From: Begonia masoniana
Lineage: Eukaryota; Streptophyta; Magnoliopsida; Cucurbitales; Begoniaceae
Assembly (NCBI GenBank): GCA_022432975.1
Contig: CM039505.1
Location: forward strand, 50,303,897-50,367,896
Direction: 5' to 3'
DNA length: 64,000 bases
The notes under the pieces were generated by a model that searched no databases, was not told where the DNA came from, and worked only from the letters and a program-made list of their open reading frames with translations. The position numbers and the translations under genes were made by a program. This document shows positions 44,633 to 54,263 of the stretch, one piece after another; position 1 is the stretch's first letter; the number at the start of each line of letters is the position of its first letter.

Positions 44633-45697
44633 CTTTTCCTCGTGTGCCATGAAGCACAGATTTGTAACTTCCTCATCTTCTGAAGAGGAGGTGTCACCTT
44701 CACTGTCATCCCAAGTGGCCTTCATAGCCTTCTTCTTGAACTTCTTGGGATACTTCTTTGTCTGTGGACAGTCTGCCTTCATATGGCCCGGCTTTCCACA
44801 TCCAAAGCAGGTGATTTCCTTGTCTTTTTTAGACTTCTCACCCTTTGGAAATCTTTTTCCCTGCATCCTTTTCCGTTGCAGGAATCTACTGAATCTCCTA
44901 GTGATGAGAGCTATATCCTCATCCTCTTCTTCTTCTTCTTCTTCCTCAGACAGATCTTGTTTACTTGAGGAGGCTTTCATTGCAATATCTTTTCTTTTTG
45001 AAGCCTCTCTCTCCTTGAGATCTTCCTTCTCGTTTGACCTCATCGTGATCTCATGAGTCATGAGAGATCCAAGGAGTTCCTCAAGTTTTAGAATCTTGAG
45101 ATCCTTTGCTTCCTGTATGGCAGTCACCTTTGGCTGCCAGCTTCGTGGAAGACACCTAAGAATCTTCCTGACCTGTTCTTCACAAGAATATGATTTACCA
45201 AGAGCTTTTAAGCCATTGGTAATGTTAGTAAACCTTGTAAACATAGAGGATATAGATTCATCTTTTGGCATAGAAAATAACTCATACTCATGTACTAGCA
45301 TATTTAATTTACTCTCTTTTACCTGATTTGTTCCCTCGTGGGTAACCTCTAATAAGTGCCAAATTTCTTGGGCACTTTCACACCCTTGTACCCTATTAAA
45401 TTCATCTCTATTTAAGGCACAATACAAGGTGTTAATCGCCTTAGCATTAAGGCTCGGATTTCTCTTATCTGACTCAGTTAGATCAGTGGAAATCTTAGGG
45501 ACACTTTGGCCATCTACAGTATTCATGAGTTTAAATGGACCATATTCAATAATGTTCCATAGCTTATAGTCCATGGCTTGAATGAATATCTTCATTCTTG
45601 CTTTCCAGTAAACATAATCACTCCCATCAAAGAAGGGAGGCCTATTTGTAGCTTGACCTTCTCCGTGTGTGGAGTTAGTGTTGAATGTCATTGCCAT
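44108..45697 (-). CDS. E3 Gag, unspliced form, intact (529 residues)
   Basis: I chose ATG 45697 (MAMTFNTNSTHGEG); no ATG precedes it in frame. N-terminal region typical of SIRE-type Gag ([40 protein letters not shown]). Knuckle 1 ([14 protein letters not shown]) is followed by an acidic tract (SEEEEEEEEDED lies before it), then a Lys/Leu/Glu helical segment ([19 protein letters not shown]) and knuckle 2 ([14 protein letters not shown]), and a basic tail ending WVPKKTN. It would form the structural particle; the second knuckle and helical part would be missing from spliced Gag-Pol. Confidence 0.85.
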   Translation of the reverse strand: MAMTFNTNSTHGEGQATNRPPFFDGSDYVYWKARMKIFIQAMDYKLWNIIEYGPFKLMNTVDGQSVPKISTDLTESDKRNPSLNAKAINTLYCALNRDEFNRVQGCESAQEIWHLLEVTHEGTNQVKESKLNMLVHEYELFSMPKDESISSMFTRFTNITNGLKALGKSYSCEEQVRKILRCLPRSWQPKVTAIQEAKDLKILKLEELLGSLMTHEITMRSNEKEDLKEREASKRKDIAMKASSSKQDLSEEEEEEEEDEDIALITRRFSRFLQRKRMQGKRFPKGEKSKKDKEITCFGCGKPGHMKADCPQTKKYPKKFKKKAMKATWDDSEGDTSSSEDEEVTNLCFMAHEEKVCTSSSNILSDNDSDNEEDELIDAFNDLVKQFGMLKTKYNLLKKDNTDLLEKHAKEVDLHEKEIIELKKKNESLNKLVLWFSNGSKNLTLLIGNHRATHDKAGLGYDKFNKRKVFKNFFVKPATCHTCNEVGHKSFICPLKTNSMKPGSKLQWVPKGTKTNTRTQKIWVPKKTN

Positions 45698-45748
45698 TGT
45701 AAATATATCACACAATGATTACAAGACAGCTTAGACAATGATAACCTC

Positions 45749-45760
45749 GCTTTGATACCA
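45749..45760 (-). other. E3 primer-binding site, one mismatch
   Basis: The minus strand reads TGGTATCAAAGC, one transition from the TGGTATCAGAGC of E1 and E2. It lies 2 nt from the LTR border at 45763. Confidence 0.8.
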
Positions 45761-45762
45761 AT

Positions 45763-47125
45763 TGTAGGATCGGTATTGTCTAAGAGGGGGGTGAATTAGA
45801 CTTTTTAATTTTAATTACGAGTCACCCTAATTTCTCCCTTGATTAAACTATTAGTTTTAACACAAGTAATCAAATTATGTAAACAGAGAGAGAGAGAGAA
45901 ATACGACACCAGTATTTTTACGTGGTTCGGCCAAACTGCCTACGTCCACGCTCCAAGGCTCACTCCTTGAAGATCCTTACCCTTCTCCTCACGAGAAAAC
46001 ACAGATCGGGATTCCAGGCTCCGATCAACTGCCTTTACAGATCTGGATTGAACTTCACGGGCGTCAATCCACTGCCTTTTACAAATGATTTGAGTTTGTA
46101 AAATTAAGTACAGACTACACTCTCACAGTAATTGAATCTCAAGTTAGGATTGAGAGATGTAGAGAAAATACAGAGTATTATCACTTTCGCAGCTTAGGGC
46201 TCAGTATTCAAATTTGCAAAAGTTGTTCCTTTGAGCTCTAATCTTGGCTTATATACTCTGTCTTTTAAATCGGCATGACTTCAATGCTCCTTATCCAATA
46301 ATAGAAGTTTAGTTACCGTTGGAGCAGCTTTCGTACAAGTTCAGGTAGCCGTTGCCGTTTGTAGTTGCAAATCGTCGTCGCCATTAATGTTCTGGAGTTA
46401 TGGCTGAAAACGACGTCACTGTAGTTTCGCGGCTAATTTGAATTCTGGCGGAAGACAAAGCTGATTTAGTCTTGAACCGCCATCGGATGATGCAACTTAA
46501 GAATCTTGAACCGGCATCGAATGAAAAAGCTTTAAACACTTGAACCGGCATCTGATGATGAAAGCTTTACACTCTTGACCCGGCATCGGATGATTGATTC
46601 GTAGTTGTCTTCCGCCTCTATCGTTTAGTGACCGGAAGAGTAATTTGTTGAAGTCATCCGCCTTTGTCGTTTTGTGGCCGGAAGAGCAATTTAATTTACT
46701 CATCCGCCTTTGTCGTTTAGTGGCCGGAAGAGTAATTTGGTTTACTCATCCGCCTTTGTCGTTTAGCGAGCGTAGGACTTCTTCGTGTTAGCTCATCCGC
46801 CTTGTCGTTTAGCGAGCGGTGGAGTATTTCTGTTTACTCATCCGCCTTGTCGTTTTGTGACCGGTGGACTGAGTCTTGTAAACGACTCCGCTCTTGTCGT
46901 TTTGTGACCGGTGGACTTAGTTATTTTGTTTGGCACATTTCAGCCATGTGCACTTAATCACATGCATTAGATACTAAAATACCCTTACCAAGGACATTTC
47001 CAACAGATTAAAATCATATGCATAGTTTATAATTCTTATTCAATAAATATAATCAAATTACCAAGCTAATCATATAAACACATCATCAAAAACAATTTAG
47101 ACTTAAAACACCATTTAAGTCAACA
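45763..47125 (-). repeat. E3 5' LTR (1363 bp)
   Basis: TGTAGGATCGG to AAGTCAACA. The middle contains CCGGCATCGGATGA-type modules, then a run of diverged 45-50-bp modules. It is the shortest complete LTR of the family here and probably closest to the unexpanded state. Confidence 0.9.
46610..46925. repeat. Diverged 45-50-bp modules in the E3 5' LTR
   Basis: Six or so modules of the type TCATCCGCCTTTGTCGTTTA followed by GTGGCCGGAAGAG or GTGACCGGTGGACT, each different. This is the apparent ancestor of the homogeneous 45-bp array at 16598-19649. Confidence 0.8.
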
Positions 47126-47674
47126 CTTTGTCTATTGGTCTCTGTTATTTTATTGTTGTCAAAGTTTCTCGTCCCTGTTTGTTATTCTCTAGTTTGTTGT
47201 CTAGAATATTTCTACGCTTACTTGATGCTATCTTCCTATTTAAAATCAACATGATCACTTGAGAAGTTAGTTTTTGTGTTCTGAAATATTGCTTGGATGT
47301 TTAGTCTAATGTTTCATTTCTGAATTTTCTGTGAATTCAGTTGGTTGTTTTTCAAATAGTTTTTGATTCTTGAAACTCAAATGAGTGTGTTGTTTTCTTA
47401 AAGCTTAATCCTTCGCAATATGAAATTATTTTTCACTATCATATATGTTTGCTTGAAAATTATAGAAATGAAAATTATGAAAATTATTTTTAATTTAAAA
47501 AAAAGTGAGAAAATCGGAACCGGACTAGAACCAGAACCGAAATTCGGTTCCGGTTCTGGTCCGGTCCTTAAAAAAATAAAAACAGTCCCGGTCTTAAAAA
47601 TTAAAAACCGAATTTTATTATTTTGGTTCCAATCTTCTTCAAAACCGGACCGGACCAGTTTTTGCTCACACCTA

Positions 47675-48595
47675 ATAAAAATGATGGTAAATTATATATT
47701 AAAATCTAAATATTGTGGGTTTGTTTAATTTAAAGCCATAAACTATTTTTTTTCTTTTAACAGAATAAATATTAAATTTTGAGTTTCAACTTTCAACTTA
47801 AACCTTAAATAAAATGATGGTTTAACTTTGCATAATGAACAAAATAAATTTCAAACTATTTTTTTCGAGTTTTTCTAAATTTAGGTTTAAGATTTTTTCA
47901 GTTTACATTCAATTTGAGTCGGTTTATGCTCAGTTTTTAGTCAATTTTGTTTGATTTTTCTAAATTTTAAAATTATATAAATATCAAATCACAGCCGGTG
48001 CACATTGTTTTGGTTCTCTAGGGTCACAATTAACTGTTCAATTTTCTCTTAACTTTCGTTCAACTTGAACTCTAAATTCTTTTTTTCTGAACATTTGTTA
48101 TGTCTATTTTCTATTGTTTATCGTATTATTTTGGTGTTTGTAGCGATTCCTAATACTAACCGACATGCTTTGCTTGCAAAAGAAGTGGGAGTGTTATGCT
48201 TGTTGAATTAACTAAAAATTACTGTTTAGTAGAATTGGTTCGGTTTTTTTTTTTTTTTGGTTGGTTCATCTATGTACTATCCGACCCGAGAGCAATCACT
48301 CATAATTAATTTTTTTTTTTTAATTCTTAGTTTTGTGAGGGCGAGTAGGCCAAACCTTTGGAAACAAAGAAGGCATAAGACTTTTGGAATACTGAAATTC
48401 AATTTTAAAAAATAAGAAAAGAAGATAAATAATTGCCCTAAAAAAAAGTGGATTTATTATTGCACTTTATAAAATAAAAGTCAAAAAATCTACTTAAAAT
48501 ACAAAAAAGAAAACAAGAATAATGCCCACAAGCTAAAAAAGCTGGACACATTAGTAAGATTTTGCGAGGAGCATTAAGCTGTAGCATAATTCCTC
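47675..48595. other. Intergenic, with dispersed repeat family Z copy 2
   Basis: AT-rich. About 47745-48070 resembles 26730-27180 (CAACTTAAACCTTAAAT; TTTTTCAGTTTACATTCAAT; CAGTTTTTAGTCAATTTTG). Poly(T) runs lie near 48247 and 48310. No gene is seen. Confidence 0.4.
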
Positions 48596-50222
48596 TCAAA
48601 TCCTCACCCCTATCCTCTCAGCAACCTGCATCAACACAAACAAGAGCCAATTATCATAACTTTATTCCCCACAACGCCTAAGCCCAATTCCTACAGTTAT
48701 GTGGCCAATAAGTGGACCTTCAGACCAGACTTGGCGCGGCCCGTTGGATCAAAATTTGTCGGGTCGAACCAGGCTTCATTACGTAGGAATTAACATCATA
48801 GAAAGACTTAAGAAGTATACGAGGTAGAACAATACCTCTTTGAAAGAGTGTACATCACTTCCCCATAGCCAAGCATCACAACCGGCGTCTCTTGCACCCC
48901 ATATGTCGTTTCTCCGATCGTCCCCTATGTGTACGGCTTCCTCCGTTTTTACCCCCAACAACTCACACGCTTTTAGAAATATCGTCGGATTTGGTTTCTC
49001 GGCTTCGACCTAGAGGTCGAATTCAAGTGCAAGATGAGTAAAGATAAAATTTATTTTATGCCATCTAGATTTAAGAAGTTAGATGTCTTACTTCGGCTGA
49101 CACTGCTACAACATCGAACCAGTGGTCGCAATTTAAGGCCTTTAGAAGAGGCCTTAGTCGAGTGTCAAAATTCGATACCATCGCCACCTTTACTTTCGCT
49201 TTTCGGAGAGCTCTAAATACTTTCTCGGCCTCAGGATCACAGAGATGCCAAGCCTACAAAGAGAAGGATAAGAAGCAAATAGAAAATTTATCCGAACAGG
49301 GTTTGGTTTGGTCCAGCTATAGAAGGTTCTAACCTTATCGGTGGTGTAGTAGTCATACAGTTCTTCAAAGTATCGAGAATCCGAGCAGCCGGTGGATGAA
49401 CTAACAATATATTGCCAAAACGGTCTCCCATCATTTACATATCTGCGTACAATTTCATATGATTAGTCCCGGCAAACGAAAAACAACGACAGAAAAGAGC
49501 AATTCACTGTCGAGAAATCAAAGCATATATTTCGAAAAGCAGACCTACCGGTCTATTCTCTTGAAAATTAAAGAAGAAAAGCAGACCTCAAACGGGATGC
49601 ACCCCAAGGCTTCTCGTAAGCCCTTCTGTATCTGTTCAGTATTTCATTCTCCGAGTACTTCACTCCATATTTTTCTCCTATTTTCTTGTATATCTGAACC
49701 GAAAATCGAAACACCGTCATTATTGACTGCGGGATTGAGGTGAACTAGCCCACCCAAATGTAAGTTTGATTTGGATAGAAAATTAAAGAAACTTACCCAA
49801 AACCAAACGACAGCAACAATAAAGAAGCAAAATAGAAATTCCAAATGCAAAACAGAAAACACCCATAAATGTAGGCGGGGAGAGAGAGAGACCTGAGCGG
49901 TGGGCTGAGACGGAACAATTAGAGTGCCAACAGCGTCAACCAGTACTGCTTTGTGAGTGATCGAACCATACAAAGATCTCCGATAATCCTCATAGTCTTT
50001 CAGTCCAAATATTTCGAACCCCATAGCTCTCCCACTCGACGCTTCTGATTCAGTCGGAGCAACGGCAGCAGACCCGAATGAAGCTCCGAAAACTCTAGCT
50101 GGACCGGCCCGAAAAGGTTCCCGACAGCCACTAGAGCAAGACCCACTTCGGAGAATGAAGCTATTAGAAGAAGAAATAGAGAGAAGCCTGAAAAGTTTGG
50201 TTCTCGTTGCGACTAGCGCCAT
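48596..50222 (-). CDS. HAD-superfamily hydrolase, HDHD3-like, probably organelle-targeted
   Basis: Six exons: 50222-49893, 49693-49587, 49442-49334, 49253-49092, 49009-48836 and 48625-48596; 912 nt, 303 residues plus stop. The first 70 residues are rich in Ser, Arg and Ala with almost no acidic residues (MALVATRTKLFRLLSISSS), suggesting a plastid or mitochondrial transit peptide. HAD motifs: I, VDAVGTLI (nucleophile Asp); II, VSNFD; III, EAEKPNP (Lys); IV, IGDDRRNDIWGARDAG (acidic pair). The cap segment has NRYRRAYEKPWG and GRPFWQYIV. Motif I lacks the second Asp of the usual DxDGT (it is Val), which in HAD phosphatases acts as general acid-base, so a plain phosphatase role is doubtful. The substrate is unknown. 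Confidence 0.88.
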
Positions 50223-52851
50223 CAGAAAACTTCATTCGAGGGTGGAATTGAAGAAATTCAGTGCTATTTAAAGGTTCTTACCGGATCCCATGTCTGAAAC
50301 TCTGCAAGAAGCAGTGCTTGCCTTCAATGGTGGCTCCGTACAAGGAAGAAGATCCTCTTTACAGGAAGTAGACGAAAACACCCTCGGACTTGATCTTAAT
50401 TACAGCTCAACTATAAATGAAAATTCACGCATATATTTATCTATTTATTAATTATTCAAGTCTTCAGTTTCAAAAGTGTACAAAAAAATTAAATGTTACC
50501 TTAATTTTATGTTTATTTTAGTCATCAATAAAATTGTTTACTATATATAGTACATAAACTTTTATCATCCGTTATTTGTGACAACTCGTCATGTGAACTG
50601 TGAAAGCAATAAGAGTTCAATTCATATTAGTAGAGGTGAACAATCTTATATCGATTGGTAGAGTAGAAAATACATAATTTATAAGTAGAGTTACCATTCG
50701 TAATTAATACAACGCGTTTTTAAAATAACTCAAAACAAAATTGTACGCGCTACACTGCAAAGAAGACAATATTATACTTAGACGAAACAGGAGACGTTAC
50801 ATTATTTGTCGCTAAGTATTTCATCATTACGAGTATTTTGTAATGTTTGTTATTTTTTAAAATCTAATTTACTACCATGGGAGGGGCTAATGCAATGAGG
50901 TAGAGTGGTATTACGGTAATTAAAATGAAAAATTAGGGTGATGAAGTAAATTGGAGATGAAAGTAAAGACGATGATGAGATCAGGTAGTTGAAGCCTGAA
51001 GGATGCGGACGAGAGAAAGATGACGTGACAGACTCATCGACCCTATCATGAGTAGGACCTACTTCTATGAAACTAACGTCTAGTCGGTCCCACTTTCCAT
51101 TTCTATTTACACCGAGCAACGGCCCCTGCCTCGCGACCAAGCAAATTTTGCCAAAATTATTTAGAATATTTATTTTAATACAAAATCATGATTTTATTTT
51201 TCGAATATTTTGATTTTAATTTTTTACACTATTAAGCTGAAAATTATTTCATAATTTTAAATATTTAAAATAGTAACCAAAATAAAAATTATTTCTTTTA
51301 AAGTCATAACAATTTTGATTAATTGAAAATTTAGTTTTTGAGATTTTGTCGCACAATATGTATACGTTAATCTCATTTTATTTTTCTATCTTATTTCTAA
51401 CGTACTTTTATGTAATTTAATTTGTTAACTAGTAAAATTGACAAATTGCTTTAAAAAAAATTATTAAAACATCGTGACGGTGATTTAAAAAAATAAAAAA
51501 TAAACCGTGAAGTCATCGTTTAGAACTCTATTAACAAACAACTTATAATAAGGACAATTAATTACTCGGGACGACGTAACTTTAGCTTCCAAACAAATAT
51601 TGAAAATAAACAATCAACTAAAAGCCTTTATCACATGTATATAATATAATAAATGTCAGTCACGCACACGATGAAAAATATTGAAATAACAAGATCAATA
51701 CGATGTTATTACGTCCAAATTAGGGTTTAAGTTGAAAGATTTTATTGACTTGAGCTCAAATTGAGTACATTTGTTATGTGTAGTTCTAGAAGATCTATTC
51801 TTTGAAAGAACTAGATATTTACACGATTGGAAAATATATATATTCACAAAATATAATTTTAATTCATCCTATTTTATACGCTAATGTGATATAGTTCTAG
51901 ACGATAAATTGGAAATGCTGGGTTCGAATGCGATATAGAACTCTCAAACTTACGTAACACATTTGACGTATTTTAGCTTTGAAAACAAAACATTGTAAGT
52001 GTAATGTTTTTTTTTTAATATTTTTGTTATTATTTAAATTTATATAAGTAAAATTTAAAATATATACTTTTTGAAATTATTTTTAAAATTTTATGTTAAT
52101 AATAATGATGATGTTTGGCAAAAGGACTAACATTATAATTCAAAAATGATATAAGCTTAAATGCTCTTTTTTTTTAAAAATTTTAAATAAATAATAATAA
52201 ACATATGGATACCTTTAATTTTATTTCATAAAAAATGTCGTGACGTATTGTTTATTTATTACTAAAGTTCAATAATTAATAATAGAAAATTAAATATTTA
52301 TATAGATAAACAAATGACGTGCCTTGTAATAACTATAACGAAGATATGGACAAACATATAAATCATAGACTGCTGAATTCAAACCACAAAATAAATGGCC
52401 ATGAAAAAGACACAAAAATACAAGGTTCAAACGAGAGAGGGAGGGAGAGATGATTGGTGTTCTTTAAAGTTGTGCCCACTGTCTCTCTCTAGATTCTTCC
52501 ACTAATTTTTTCATCTCTCTCTCTCTAGAAAGTTGACATTTACAGACCAAATTTGAAAGAAAAAGAAGGAAGAAGAATGAATGGTGGGAATTTCAGTCAG
52601 CTGGATTGCCCAACCTAAAACAGGCTATTCTTATTAATATCACATTAAATTCTAAAAATCCACTTTCAATGCCCTCTTTTAAATATAATCAACTTTATAA
52701 TTATATTTTAATTATCATAAATTCACATTCAAATTCAAACGGATTATAGTGATTAAACACGATTTATCGTCATTGATCTTTCAACATCTCATAAAGAGTG
52801 AGAATATAATTTGTTGAATTTAAGGCTTAGTGTTTTGGGACTTCAAGTTCC
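50223..52851. other. Intergenic, 2.6 kb
   Basis: AT-rich, with no supported gene. The ORF at 50850-51140 has no recognisable domain. Short CT-rich stretches occur at 52476-52530. Confidence 0.5.
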
Positions 52852-53968
52852 TAGGAGTATGCAAAACCGAACCGGAACTGATGAACCGAATTGGAACCGG
52901 TGAAATCGGTCCGAATCGGGTTGGCTTTGAGCATAATGAAACCGAACTTCGGTTTTATTTTGTAGGAACCGAATTTATTGGTTCGGTTTTCTGTTTGGAT
53001 CATTCAAAATCGACAGTAACCGTACCAAACAGAACATTTGGGGATTTATGAAAAACCAATTTGAAACCTTTGTTTTTTTTTTTAAAAAAAACTGGTCCAT
53101 CTTCAGCCTTAAATCCAATCGTATTTCCAATTTCTTCTTTTAAGCCTTAAATTTCTTCCAGCTCTTGGCTCTCTAGCTATCAGGTCAGTATGTCTTCTGC
53201 AATAATCTTTACAAATTTTGATAAACTGCTAAAGATTCCTTTGTTCTTATGCGGGTTGCTCCGACAGAATTGGAAGCTCTACTCTTGAATCATCATCTCA
53301 TTCTTGATGTAGCTGTTATTCCGTAGCTTCTCTCTCTCTCTCTCTCTCTCGCAGGCTCGCAGCCCACCCCAACTCGGAGTCGGCTTTTCAGTTTTGCATC
53401 TCTAACTCGCAGTCTCACACTCTCGAAGTAGACCCACCACTCGCACTCTCTGCCCACTTTAGCTTCTCCAAAGAAGCAGTTTCCGTTCGACTTCAACCCA
53501 TCATCCCGATTGGGGTAACTCTAGTTTCAACAATCACGGATTCACAGCTCTCTGGTACTAATTCATTTTGATTATTTGACTGAACGGTTTTCGTTCGATA
53601 TATTTGAAAAATTTAATATTCGTTGGATGAACTTTAATTTTTTAATGTTCTGGGTTTGATTTGCCAACTGTTCTGGTTGGATTTCGTCTTTAATTCAACG
53701 AAAACCTAGTTTTGACATGGGAATCTTCACCATTGTTTTAAAGTTTTTTCAGTATTGTTGTTGTTAATGGCTTGTTATTATTATCTTTGATTCTGTCTTT
53801 AACAAACTGAAACTGAACTGGAACAAAATCGAATCTTCGGTTTGGTTCTGGTTCGATTCCAACTTTTTTGCCAATCGATTTCTGGTCAAATCGAGAAGAA
53901 CCGAATGCTTGTCAGTTCGGTTCAGATTTACTCTAAAACCGAACCAAACCGACAAATGCACACCCCTA
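52852..53968. mobile_element. Y2: non-autonomous hAT-like element (1117 bp)
   Basis: Left end TAGGAGTATGCA and right end (reversed) TAGGGGTGTGCA. The 8-mers CAAGTTCC (52844-52851) and TGAGTTCC (53969-53976) match at 6 of 8. Subterminal AACCGAACCGG/GGTTCGGTT motifs and an internal (CT)n plus CTCGCAG stretch near 53325-53470 are shared in style with Y1. No transposase. Confidence 0.7.
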
Positions 53969-54023
53969 TGAGTTCCAACATATGAACCATTTGTGCATGC
54001 CTTAGTTTAATAGTAGGCAACGA

Positions 54024-54256
54024 TGAGTTTTGAAACTGTTGAGGTTGTCGGTTAGCCGATGTCAAAAGAAGAAGAAGGTAGAAAATGGCGGTAGAGAGAA
54101 AGAAGGAGAAGCTGCACTAAAATGATGAATTTTGGTATATGTGTATTCATTTGAAAACTTGAACTTACATATATAAAAGTGAGAGAAAACGTCAAACTCA
54201 AACTAGAAAACAAACGGAACTTGAACAGTAAAAGGATTACTCTAAGTACTATAACA
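54024..54256 (-). repeat. E5 3' LTR (233 bp)
   Basis: TGAGTTTTGAAACTG to TACTATAACA, followed at once by the polypurine tract (sense GAGGGGAGA, 54257-54265). Confidence 0.85.
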
Positions 54257-54263
54257 TCTCCCC

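Larger units (their letters stand above)
40992..45697 (-). pseudogene. E3 Gag-Pol, predicted spliced form, two nonsense codons in pol
   Basis: The join 45697-44633 (355 codons) to 44093-40992 (1034 codons) is in phase 0; the second exon is 3102 nt, exactly as in E2. In pol, TGG to TAG at 43104-43106 (integrase region) and TGG to TGA at 42432-42434 (before the reverse transcriptase) interrupt the frame; both are Trp in E2. Otherwise integrase ([16 protein letters not shown]), reverse transcriptase (YVDDIIFG) and RNase H ([11 protein letters not shown]) residues are present. In the reverse transcriptase, FAPVAR of E2 is FALVAR here. The homology calls are firm; splicing is inferred. Confidence 0.8.
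37613..47125 (-). mobile_element. E3: complete SIRE-like Ty1/copia element with perfect target duplication
   Basis: Flanked by CTTTG at 37608-37612 and 47126-47130. The order is 5' LTR (47125-45763), primer-binding site, gag, pol, spacer, ORF3, spacer, 3' LTR (interrupted by an assembly gap). In the 390 bp or so of LTR that can be compared (37613-37990 against 45763-46140) I see one substitution and one GA-length change, so insertion is recent. Even so, pol has two nonsense codons and ORF3 has one. It is nested in the hAT-like element Y1. Confidence 0.92.
36785..47674. mobile_element. Y1: non-autonomous hAT-like element, split by E3
   Basis: The left terminus TAGGGGTGAGCA (36785) and right terminus TGCTCACACCTA (47674) form a near-perfect inverted pair. 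The flanking 8-mers ATAATAAT (36777-36784) and ATAAAAAT (47675-47682) match at 7 of 8, the duplication size typical of hAT. Subterminal regions are rich in CCGGTTC/GAACCGG motifs. Without the E3 insertion it is about 1.37 kb. It has no transposase and contains a pyrimidine-rich, CG-rich stretch near 37020-37240. It lies 140 bp upstream of the NOL10 ATG. Confidence 0.75.

Noticed and set aside
50850..51140. 96-codon ORF upstream of the HAD gene
   Set aside because: No recognisable domain, no homologous copy in the window and AT-rich ends. Treated as chance.
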